A stretch of 64,000 bases of DNA from Marthasterias glacialis (taxonomy: Eukaryota; Echinodermata; Asteroidea; Forcipulatida; Asteriidae), in assembly GCA_911728455.2 (NCBI GenBank), contig OU452227.1:10697110-10761109 (forward strand). The letters are read 5' to 3'. Made by a program: the position numbers and the translations under genes. Position 1 is the stretch's first letter. Each line of letters opens with the position of its first letter. Under the pieces are notes generated by a model. The model searched no databases. It worked only from the letters and a program-made list of their open reading frames with translations, and was not told where the DNA came from. Below, piece after piece: positions 54,261-64,000 of this stretch.

Positions 54261-57200
54261 TCAAGTTAAGCTCCGAGACTCGGCGTCAGTAACAGTTTCG
54301 TCTCTCGATCTATAAAACTTTTTCCACGGGTGAGGTGTCTCTTCTAGCCCCATACGATCCAGCCACTTGACGTAAAAACCACGGTACTGGTTCAGCCTGT
54401 CTTGATGGACGAGCTGGTTCTTGCTTAGAGTGCTCTGCCCAAAAGAAAGTAGGACTTGAAACTTTAGATTGATTAAAAGCAAGTCACAAATCGTAGCCCG
54501 AAGGCGAAATTGGATGGGATTTCACAAAAGAAAATGTACATAAAACTTACATAAAAAGGTATAAAGTAAATAATAAATACATTAAACATTATTATAATAA
54601 TAAAAAAAAGCAAAAAAGGAGAAGACCTAAAAGAAGGAGGCCTGCTAAAGAGGCAGTCAAAGCACAGAAAACAAATAAGTATCGAGTTCAGTATACAGTA
54701 CTTTAAAACGGTGTATGGGTGAAACACAAATAATATTTGTTATCAACAAAGCAAGTTTACAATCTGTTAGAAAATATATACCAACAGACATAAAAAGTAG
54801 GCCTGTCTTAATACATTTAACACTATACTTATTACAATAAAAGAAATAAAAAGGGATCCAGCCCTTAAAGAAAAAAGCAAATAACATGCAATATTGGAAG
54901 CATTTGAGTGCATTGTTACAGAATATAATTACGAGGTGAAATCTGGATTATTCCATTTCAACGTGGACGACCCCAAGTGACATCAACCTTGGGATACTGG
55001 CATGCTATACTCAACGAGCATAACAAATTTATTTTCAAGCAAACCATGGCAAACTTAATGCACAGCAATAGTACATTATGCGGGGTTAGGGTATGACAAT
55101 ATTCTGTTGAAAGGAAAATACTATTCCCCATGGGCGTACAGGACTTTTTGATCGCCGATGCAGATGGGAGTAATAGTAAATGTCACATTTTTATTAGGCC
55201 CTAATGTAAGTTCCACCAATGAAATGACAAGGATCTGCAAATCAGTTTATAACAGGTAACTACCAGTATGTGTCACGCAAGGCCATTTTCATTTTGCAAA
55301 AAGGCACTTCCATTGCAAAATCTGAAAGTCTATGGGAAACTTTTGATGGGGCACCAAGGCCAAGATTAGGGCAACGGAGGCCATGATGGGGCACCAAGGC
55401 CAAGACTAGGGCAATGAAGGCCATGGCCTCCGTGGTCTCCGTTGAATTCCAGGCCTGCATTGTTGCTGTGAATTATTTTGCAAACACATAAGCATGATAA
55501 ACACAATTCTACCATTTAGTATTAGAGATGCAATTTCTTTTACACCATCAAAATGTTAACTCTCTTTATAAATCTCAAATCTCCCAAATCCACCTCATGG
55601 TCTTCCTTGAACCTGATGGATATGATACTGTAACCCCAAACCATAAACTTCTGGAATGACGCTAGGCATACTGGTATTTTCAACACCGATCGTCTTGGTG
55701 TTGAATTACAATGTGAATGGATTTTGGACAGTGCCTGGCCAGAACACCAAGGTATTTCGGATCAACTCAACATTGTAATTTGGTTGTTGTAGAAAATACA
55801 GCACTGAGCAATGAAAACTTTCAGTAGGGCAAACAAGCAAAACCGGAAACTTCTCACGATTGATGGCTTACGTAGAAGAGCGACACGTAACCTCACCGTA
55901 TAAATTACTGATCGAACAGCCTTGAATCTTACATCATTCAATCAGCACTCAATCACATTGAATGACAGCTGCTGTACGTGAATGACAAATAGTCAAAGGA
56001 CGTAACCGTGGTTACTGTAATGAGACATTTTCCAGGTACAGACTAGCCAATAATGAGTGTTATAAACTCAAGATTGAAATTACCCGGAGGCTAATGGCCT
56101 CCGAGGCATGGAGTTTTCTACCATCTGAACACAGGATGTTCAGAATTACGGACAATTTTTGAAAGAAAAAATAAAATGAGCTGTTGCAAACTGTTTACCA
56201 ACCACAAGGACCTGTTGTATAAATGCAAAACATTGTTAATGGCCTCAAGTTTCAACCCTAGCAGAGTCTTTCTCACAAGGCTGAATGACAACACAACACA
56301 CACATACTAGTATACTGGAGAATAAATAAAGGAATACATATATTTTTAAAGGAATATCCTCGTGGAATTTTTTCACAGGACTCGAGAAAGTACAGAGTAT
56401 ACAGTGCTTAACACACATCAGTGTATGGGTAAAAAATAAATAAACACAAATAATATTCTTTATCCCCTGTGCAAAAATTAACAACTATTAAAATTGTTTA
56501 AAAGAGTTGTTCATTCCCATCTCCTTTACAAGTAAATGACAGATTTCGCAGGGTGTCTCAACTACTAAACAGTGTGTAGAGTAGTCTTGATTGGCGACAC
56601 TAGTTTTTGTATTAGTCACTGATAGAGGGCGCTGCATCGACTAGCTCGGAGGGACTGGGCAAGTCTACGAATCTGGATCAAACTGGTGCAAAAAGGCATC
56701 AAGACGTTCGTTTTGATCCAGACGTTTGTTTGATACAGATATCTCTTCTCCAGTAATTCATGTTGCGAATTCGTGTTGCGAAATCGCTGAGTATGTTTGT
56801 TCGATACAGATATCTCTTCTCCAGTAATTCCTGTTGCAAAATCAGCGATTACGTTAACCAATCGCCAATCAAGATTATGTGTAGAGTAGACACTGGGACA
56901 TGCCAATGGATATCACAATACTTTAAAAGTAACTTCCTTTAGAATTGTGAGCGTAGGCACAAAAAGTGATGGCAACCAGCCCTGAAGAGTTTTAAGACCT
57001 AGGCATGGAAGTCTGGGACCAAGACTGTTGTCAAGACACAGGATTTCAGCTGAAGTAGAAATGAAGACACCCATATACCCCCTGACTAAAACTGTGTCAA
57101 GATCCCAAAAGACATATAAGGCCGTGTTCAAATTGACGGCAACAGCTACGGCTGGATCCCCGCGTCATCATGCATTGAAGTATAGGATGTCCTTACCAAC

Positions 57201-60200
57201 ACCCATAGCAACAGCCCGTAGCCATAGCCGCCAGTTCGGATACGGCCCAAGAATGAACTTTTACCTTTTGGGGGTTGTCTCCAAACGCTGCCATGGATTC
57301 TAATCTCTGCAGGATGAGACTATTCGGCGATACTTTGTCTTTCTCCATACAGACGAGCAACTCGGTTAGGTACCTGTAATTGCGTTTGCGAGCTGCAGCT
57401 GTGATTAAGGCACCGTAGATGTGAACAGTCGGCTTCAACCCTGCAACCTGTCACAGAGAGATAGAGAGAATGTACAGTAAGTCATACCATAGATGGGACC
57501 TTTCTCTGTGGTCACACTAATGTACCAGCTAGAATTGAAAAAGTGGCCGTCCACATTTCCCCAGGTATTTTACATCCTGATTGATATTTGATCGCAAAAC
57601 TATTACTATTTAAAGGACATTCAAGTAAGCTTGGGGTTTCTTCCATGACTTTTTATCTCTGCAGTCCCTACCCAGCCTCACTACCATGGGCAGTGCACCG
57701 TATCGCTACCTCTCAACACTAACCTCTGGTAGTCCCTACCCAGCCTCGCTACCATGGGGAGTGCACCGTATCGCTACCTCTCGTCACTAACCTCTGGTAG
57801 TCCCTACCCAGCCTCGCTACCATGGGCAGTGCACCGTATCGCTACCTTTCGTCACTAACCTCTGGTAGTCCCTACCCAGCCTCGCTACCATGGGCAGTGC
57901 ACCATATCGCTACCTCTCGTCACTAACCTCTGGTAGTCCCTACCCAGCCTCGCTACCATGGGCAGTGCACCGTATCGCTATCTCTCGTCACTAACCTCTG
58001 GTAGTCCCTACCCAGCCTCTCTACCATGGGCAGTGCACCGTATCGCTACCTCTTGTCACTAACCTCTGGTAGTCCCTACCCAGCCTCGCTACCATGGGCA
58101 GTGCACCGTATCGCTACCTCTTGTCACTAACCTCTGGTAGTCCCTACCCAGCCTCGCTACCATGGGCAGTGCACCGTATCGCTACCTCTCGTCACTAACC
58201 CCTGGTAGGTATGTACTGAAAAACAACGCTGAAAGACTTCCAAAAGTGACTGCTTTACGAGCACGCTTGTTAAAGACTTCAGAGCGCTTGTGGGTCACTT
58301 AGTACACGCGTGTCAAAATGCAAGTATTTTGACGCAATTTCACTTCAAATCAATCATCTTTTTACACAGTCACCCGAAACTACATACAGTTAGACATAAG
58401 ACAAAAATCAAAGAATGAGAGGGGACCAGTTGCTCTATGACTTTGATGCCTCTTTTGCAGATTACCACACTAGAGCTCTCCTGCCACCCCCACCCCCCCT
58501 CCTGACCCCAAGATTGAAAAAATGCACAACAAATATATATATAATAAAATCATATCTTCATCCCACCTTACCCCACACATAAAAATGTCTTGTTACTAAC
58601 TATACATTTTCATTTCAGGGACGAAGCTGGGGAGAAGACCAGTTACGCCACTGATTACCAGACATATCATAAGGATTATCATCCCCTGCCAAGATTTACC
58701 TTCATGTCTTTCAGAAGTTGTATGCCCTCGTGTCTCTTGGCACATTCACAGGCCAGATTCACAAAAGTCCGCAGATTGGGGAACAATCCTTGCTGATGGA
58801 TCAGTGGAAGAATAGCCTAGGCATGGCACAAAGATAAAGATCTGCTAAGAGATTTGATGTGTTATGACTTAAGACATCAATCACCTGTTTGCAGTTTCTT
58901 GTAAATGTTTTCCTATTAATCAATTAAATTGTGTTCTCTGTTAGTTTAATGCTTGAGGCCTAAAGCTCAGTATTTTCAGTGCATACAAATTAATGTTTCA
59001 AATTACCAATGTAAGATTACCATCGTTTTACCTGTGAACAAAGAAATATTGACTGCAGTGGGATTTGAACCTGCGACCACCGGCTTAATAATGTACCGAC
59101 GCTCTAACAACTGAGCTATCAAGCTCTAATTTCCCAAAGATATTGACAAAATAGAGAGACAGCCAACATTAGGGCTGGATAGCTCAGTTGGTAGAGTGTC
59201 AGTTTCTTTGTTCGACCCAAAATTGATTTAAAAATGTACCCAGTCAGTTTCCCTTGTGGTTTGTTGCTTGTATTGAAAATTACATACAAAAAAAGCTTAA
59301 CGACTCAGCTTGGTGACGTAAATAAATGCAGTCATCAAGAAGCTCGTCTTGAAACGAATCTTGTTTCAAAAGCAAGACAAACAAATATATATCCATGCAT
59401 AATTTAAAACATAACACAAGTATTTCATGTTTTGTTTTTGTTTTTTGTTTTTTTTTTGTTTTTTTTGGGGGGGGGGAAATGTGAGAACCTTTTTTAACAA
59501 ATTTTCATGGGTTAAACAAAGAAGAATTGGATTTGAACCTGCCACCTTCAGATTGACGTGCTGACACTCTACCAACTGAGCTATCTAACCCTAAGGTTGT
59601 CAGTATCTTTGTTTGTTAATTTTAGGTCCAATTCTTGTAAGGATGATTTTGATTGTTTGTAAATGTATTCTGGAACTCACCCACCCCCGAAAAAATAGAA
59701 ATAAAATTAAAATTATCCCAATACCTTTGCACCTTCTAGATCAGCACGGCGAGATCTTCTTCTGATGATTGCATTATAGAAATCTACATCCACCTTGACC
59801 TTGAATTCATCTACAGCTTCAAGGAGTCGCTCTTCATCCCAGCTTGTCATTGGAAGAGCCTCCATCAGCAACGTTAGCGTCTTGACATCAGGTGCAACTC
59901 CGTACCGCTTCATACTCCCGAGGATACCGCCTGCACCTCCTAGGAGGGCCAGGCGGTCTGACGGGTTGGTGAGATTCGCCAGGGACAGCACACTGCTAAC
60001 CTCTGGCGACGGATTGAGGAGGTTTGGGAGCTGCTGCTGCCGATAAACCAGGGAGCTGCTTGAAACTTCTTTTAACTCGTGGAGGGGAGTTTCGGAAGCG
60101 GCCGACTCCCTATCACTGCTTGTCACATTAAGGGGGCTGACCTGGATCATTTCAGCTGGATGGGATTGACCTTTCGATCGCTCATCAGGGGGCTGGTGTA

Positions 60201-62821
60201 CCCTCTGACCTTTACCCTTCCTGGATTTCTTTGTTGGTGCAGTGAGCTTTTTCGTTTGATCGTCAGCCCGAGGTTTGAGGAGCAAACGACTGGCGACCTC
60301 TGGATCGCCTATCCCACAGTCTCTTGAAATTCTTAGGAGCAGGTTATAAATATAGACATCAGGCTTGACGCCACGTTGCAACATCTGATGCCATGCCTGT
60401 AAACAAAAAAACCACAAATCTATCATGTTTTTTCACAATTTCTTAAAAGAAAAGGCCTCAAGACTGAGCTTGAAATGTCTCATAATGATAAAAGGCAACC
60501 AAGCAGATTTTATGAAACCTAAAACTTAACTCTAACTACACCAATTTTCATAAAGGAGATGATAAGCAACAAAATAAATTGCTGTCTGAAACAACATAAA
60601 TAACATAATTTGGTTTTAAGTGTTTCTGCTAGGCCAATCTCGGCGTGCTCATCAAACTGTCTATGCTTGGCAGTTTTTTGCTTAAAACCCTAACCTTCCT
60701 AAGTCCTCCATAATCCTCCATTTGGAGGATTTTGGTTGATTGAGGCACATTTGAAAATCATCAATTGGAGGATTATGAAGGATTGAGGAAGGTCGACATT
60801 TGATACATGGAGGATTGAGGAGGATTGAGGAAGCATCCTTCAATGAGATCCTGGAGGATTGTGGTGGATTTAGGGCATAATGAAAATTTACTATGGAGGA
60901 CTCTGGAGGATTTCTGAAGACAATGAATAATTAGGGAAATTTATTCCTGTATGTATAATGGTATTCTGGGTACATGTGCTTTGTCTTGCAAATTGTACAT
61001 TGCTATATACAAAGGATTCTTTATGCACAAACTCATTTTGGAGGATTATGAAGGATTGAGGATTAAAGCTAGTAAGTAGTTGAATTCCCCTAGTAAAGTG
61101 ATTAAAGCTAGGGAGTTAGCGTTATTTGACCATTATGGGCGATCGCAATACAGTGCTCCCTCTACAGTTTGCCCAGGAGATGCCATTTCTGCAGTGCATC
61201 ATGGGAAAAGGTCCAAACAAATTTTAGTCGTCTGGGCAGTGACCTGTAGCATGACCCCCAATATTCAAAATTCATTTGTGGTTTACAAAGCAGCAAGTTG
61301 TATTTGTCTGCATTTACGTCATGAGATGGTACTTTTTGTGAGGTTGGTGATTGTTTTCCACATACAAGTCAGACATTCTAAGGGCCCAAAACTGCCTGTG
61401 CAGTGCCGAGTTGCAAGTGTGTTTGTTTCAAGACAACTGCTTTTTGGGAAAATGTCCTCTCCAGGTTTAACTGTAGAGGGCGTACTGTATTATGAATCCC
61501 CAATATAGACCTTTCTTTAAAAAAGTTGACCACCATTTTGTATTGGAGGCCTCGGGTATCACAAAACGTATAAACTGGCTTGACAAACATTTGCCCTTTT
61601 TAGTGAAAAATACAAAAACTTTTTTGATGATGTGGAAGTTTACTTTTTGTTTTGAATAGTGAATTTTTATTTATCATTAGTATGGGTGAAAATTTAACAG
61701 CATTGTTGTTCAAATAATAAACTGTTGTATTTTTTGCAGTGAAGGTCGCTTATACTTCTGCCAACCATGGTTGGCAAAACTCAAGGCAAAAGAAGGGTCC
61801 AATGAATGGAATGATATCCATGAATCTTCTTACCTCAATGCCATACATTAATCCTTGTTCCTTATCACTGGCACAAGCAAACAGAAGGAAAGCAAAACTT
61901 TGGGCGCTCAGTTTGACCCCAGAATCAAGCAGCTCCTTGAAGAGGTCAAAGGCCACCGGGAGGTCACCGCACTTTGCAAAGGCCTTTATCATGGCATGCT
62001 GGGTGATCTGATTGACGACGATTTCTTTATCCTTCAGCTGGGAGTGGAGTTTGCGCAGTCGGGATATCCCGTCTGTCAATGGCCAAGGTGATTCAGCACA
62101 GGCGTTGAAGAGACTGGTGAAGGTAACGTCAGAAGGAGTCAGGCCTCGTTTCTTCATCTGTGATAAAAACACCACGTCAAGAGAAAATGTACCTTAAAAT
62201 TTTTTGAAAACACCCTTTGTAATTTTACCCAATAAAATGACATAAATAAGAGACAGTTTCCATTGGTTAATGTTACAATATGAAACTCCGATAGTTCTGA
62301 AACTACTGGTGGCCTTGGGGAAAATGACAACTGATTTTTTTCATTTTTTAACATTAACACTTCAAAATCACCTAGAACTTTATTAAGGAAGTTTTTAACG
62401 TTTGTAAAGTTCTTCTTTCAATGAATTTTTTCCTTTTTTTAAAAATAATTTTGTATGCTTTTTGCTTCATATCAGTGCTGTAGATGTTTTCACTTAGGAG
62501 TAAATAAACTATCATTATGAACCCCTCCGACTCAAAAACGTTTACACTTAAGGATTTAAATGTAACCGACGTCAAACCTTTCATGTACTTATTTCAATAA
62601 TTTGGTTCAACGCGACTCTGGAGTGCCAGCCAGAAATGAGTGCAAGCTAGCCAAGCTATGTGGATAGAGATGTTTCCCACCTCATTGTACAGCTTGAAGG
62701 CTTTCTTGGTGTAGCCCTCTCTCCCGCATGCTCCAATCAACACATTGTAGTTGAATTCTGTGGGTTGTACTCTGTCTTCTTTCAGCATACGGATTTCAAG
62801 CATGTCAATGGCCTCCATGAG
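54261..62821 (-). CDS. PTCD1: Pentatricopeptide repeat domain protein 1, mitochondrial (3' part)
   Basis: Six minus-strand exons join in phase 0: 62821-62681, 62157-61834, 60396-59725, 58816-58700, 57447-57265 and 54434-54261 (stop TGA), giving 535 residues. Human PTCD1 has about 700, so roughly the first 150 (mitochondrial presequence and start of the PPR array) lie beyond the right edge. Typical PPR text runs across exon borders: [20 protein letters not shown] with [16 protein letters not shown], then [17 protein letters not shown], and later [14 protein letters not shown]. The C-terminus [20 protein letters not shown] followed by TPHPW is the family hallmark. Exon 3 carries a long low-complexity Ser/Pro/Lys linker (about 90 residues) absent from canonical PPRs. 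PTCD1 acts in the mitochondrial matrix in leucine-tRNA and 16S rRNA metabolism. Gene intact as far as visible. Confidence 0.95.
55273..55461 (+). repeat. GGGGCACCAAGGCC repeat in PTCD1 intron
   Basis: Contains GCAAGGCCATTTTCATTTTG, GGGAAACTTTTGATGGGGC and an internal duplication of the ATGGGGCACCAAGGCCAAGA block, then GGCCATGGCCTCCGTGG. Ends AATTCCAGGCCTG. Confidence 0.8.
57120..57247. mobile_element. GGCTAC-hexamer MITE next to a PTCD1 splice donor
   Basis: Ends GGCCGTGTTCAAATTGACGG and CCGCCAGTTCGGATACGGCC are inverted repeats. It stops about 15 bp into the intron from the donor that ends PTCD1 exon 57447-57265. Same family as 5205-5331 and 36265-36415. Confidence 0.8.
57663..58206. repeat. 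68-bp minisatellite, eight units
   Basis: Units start at 57663, 57731, 57799, 57867, 57935, 58003, 58071 and 58139 with an exact 68-bp period and only scattered substitutions. Each has AGTCCCTACCCAGCCTCGCT, GGGCAGTGCACCGTATCGC and CACTAACCTCTGG. It is followed by a unique flank (58206-58470) shared with 25255-25600, so the array grew inside one copy of a dispersed element. PTCD1 intron. Confidence 0.97.
58480..58651. mobile_element. Decayed hAT-like MITE
   Basis: The right end AGTTACGCCACTG is hAT-like; the left side is C-rich (CTGCCACCCCCACC). The termini are degenerate and no duplication is clear. It ends about 50 bp before PTCD1 exon 58816-58700. Confidence 0.5.
59050..59127 (-). repeat. 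tRNA-derived SINE head
   Basis: Minus strand reads GATAGCTCAGTTGTTAGAGC (box A) and GGTCGCAGGTTCAAATCCCA (box B). Related to 23028-23099. The acceptor does not close cleanly, so it is not a functional tRNA. Confidence 0.65.
59140..59600. repeat. Inverted pair of tRNA-like SINE heads
   Basis: Plus-strand ACAGCCAACATTAGGGCTGG and ATAGCTCAGTTGGTAGAGTG (59160-59200) face minus-strand GTTAGATAGCTCAGTTGG-type sequence at about 59560-59593, with box B TTCAAATCC at 59530. Two copies inserted in opposite orientation with about 360 bp between. PTCD1 intron. Confidence 0.6.
60690..61070. repeat. Degenerate GGAGGATT repeat
   Basis: Many copies of GGAGGATT, GAGGATTGAGGA and their complement AATCCTCC occur without a fixed period, including an inverted start (CCTCCATAATCCTCCATTTG then GGAGGATTTTGG). 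PTCD1 intron. Confidence 0.8.
61080..61740. other. PTCD1 intron with a random-looking 142-codon frame
   Basis: A plus-strand open frame (61080-61508) shows no family similarity and lies inside a PTCD1 intron on the opposite strand. TAGAGGGCG at about 61475 is a common MITE-end word. No gene is called. Confidence 0.4.
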
Positions 62822-63063
62822 CTACACAAGGAAAAATTGAAATAACTCATGTTGGTATTTCAAACAGAATTCTACTCATCTTTAGAATACAGCCGATTAT
62901 AACAAAAATGTTCCTTGTTCAACAACCAATTCTTCCCCCCCCCCACGACAGTTGTCAGTTATTTCTGCTAACATTTGACTTTGGAATTAATCCTTCCCCA
63001 GAGCAATGCAGCATGCAATCATCAGAATTCTGAAGACAATCTTATTGATCAAAATATACAGTT

Positions 63064-63475
63064 CTCCCAATGTCATTTCAAGGAGGCACTGTGGTTTTCT
63101 GTTGAAATTCTTTAAATTGTGAACCCAACATTGTTATAGAAAGAATTTGTGACAAAATTTTGCTCATTGGCTTATTGCCATGAACTGACACAACAATGCA
63201 TCACTAAAGAAAAGAACGTGTACGAGAGCGAAATATCCTAAATTCTGTCGGCTTTTTGTGCATAAACTAATTGCAACAGTGAGGTTTCTGCCTGACATGA
63301 CATCACTTTTGCTCATAAATTCTGTCACATTAGTATATAGAACAAAAAGGCACCAAAATACTCTTGAAAATGGCGAAATGAAAATTGAAAATAAGGTTAA
63401 ATGAGACACAATAGGTGCATTTCGAAGAATTGCATTACACAATATTAACCATTACATTTCACAGGTCCTTTAAAC
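63064..63475 (+). repeat. Dispersed 420-bp repeat (copy 2 of 2)
   Basis: Second copy of the repeat at 20510-20960, same orientation. The similarity runs from ATGTCATTTCA to ACATTTCACAGGTCC. It lies upstream of PTCD1 exon 62821-62681, in intron. Confidence 0.75.
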
Positions 63476-63616
63476 CTAAATCCCTAGGTGTCTTTGCTAG
63501 AAATCATACCAAATCCGCCAAAATCAATCAATTGTTGGACAGTCAATATGCAACTGTACGGAATCAATCGTAATCAACCAATGCACTTCATACTAAAAAT
63601 ACTTTCAAAATGTTCC

Positions 63617-63790
63617 AAAGGGCTAAAAGACCAACTCCATCAAAATCAACCAGGATTTCAGCTGCTGAAAGACCAACTCCATCAAAATCAACCAGTGGTT
63701 CAACAGGGCTGAAAGACCAACTCCATCAAAATCAACCATGATTTCATCTGCTGAAAGACCAACTCCATCAAAATCAACCAAATGTTTCAA
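63617..63790. repeat. About 43-bp tandem repeat, four units
   Basis: Units start at about 63629, 63671, 63715 and 63757, each with GACCAACTCCATCAAAATCA. Spacing is 42-44 bp. The repeated peptide in one plus frame (KDQLHQNQP) is an artefact of the array. Confidence 0.9.
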
Positions 63791-64000
63791 TCTGGTGGTG
63801 TACTGGATCAATCAAAATCAAGCAAAACTAGCCGACTGATTTTGATGGATTTGGTAATGTTAGGCAAACTGCCTTGACCATTATGTCATGTCAAAGTTTG
63901 TATTTAACAAACAATAGACCAACTGAAAATATACCTGTCGAGACCCATTTCAACATTTTTTCCAGTTTATGTCATTTAAAAATTGCTCTCCGGGAATGCC

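Noticed and set aside
61080-61508. 142-codon plus-strand frame inside a PTCD1 intron
   Set aside because: No family similarity and no promoter or splice support; it is opposite to the gene that occupies the region.

Overview
The window is animal nuclear DNA. Its genes have short exons in long introns with GT/AG splice sites, and the rest is dense in tRNA-derived SINEs, MITEs and foldback elements. No bacterial or viral gene was recognised. The repeat style and the divergence of the recognisable proteins from human suggest a marine invertebrate deuterostome, most likely an echinoderm and perhaps a sea star. The species call is inference.

Five protein-coding loci and one orphan exon can be supported, left to right. 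(1) DXO, plus strand, 2054-7866: six exons with all catalytic motifs of the decapping exoribonuclease family. (2) GPANK1, minus strand, 12546-11404: one coding exon with ankyrin repeats, a CxxC/HxxxxxH finger and a G-patch. (3) A 31-codon exon at 13414-13506, plus strand, head-to-head with GPANK1; it may be an alternative first exon of the next gene. (4) TEX47 (C7orf62-like), plus strand, 19499-34942: eight coding exons spelling a BLUF-like protein of about 256 residues. (5) Two tandem paralogous small genes of unknown family, plus strand, at 38810 and 44985. Both start MGxxSSC, which suggests a myristoyl/palmitoyl membrane anchor. (6) PTCD1, minus strand, 62821-54261: six 3' exons, with the 5' end beyond the right edge.

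The genes do not form one pathway. DXO (mRNA 5'-end quality control), GPANK1 (predicted nucleic-acid-associated adaptor) and PTCD1 (mitochondrial RNA maturation) are housekeeping RNA-related genes. TEX47 is a testis-associated family. In human, DXO and GPANK1 both lie in MHC class III (6p21), while TEX47 and PTCD1 both lie in 7q21-q22, so the window joins two pairs that are each loosely linked in human.

Most remaining DNA is repeats: foldbacks with 8-9 bp target-site duplications, hAT-like and TTAA (piggyBac-like) MITEs, at least two tRNA-derived SINE families, a LINE tail, a roughly 1.65-kb G-rich minisatellite inside TEX47, and a 68-bp minisatellite inside PTCD1. The most interesting candidate for new biology is the tandem lipid-anchored pair. 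Next are the TEX47 protein, which has the BLUF tyrosine but a histidine where the photoactive glutamine should be, and the foldbacks at 1.2 kb inserted at identical 9-bp targets.
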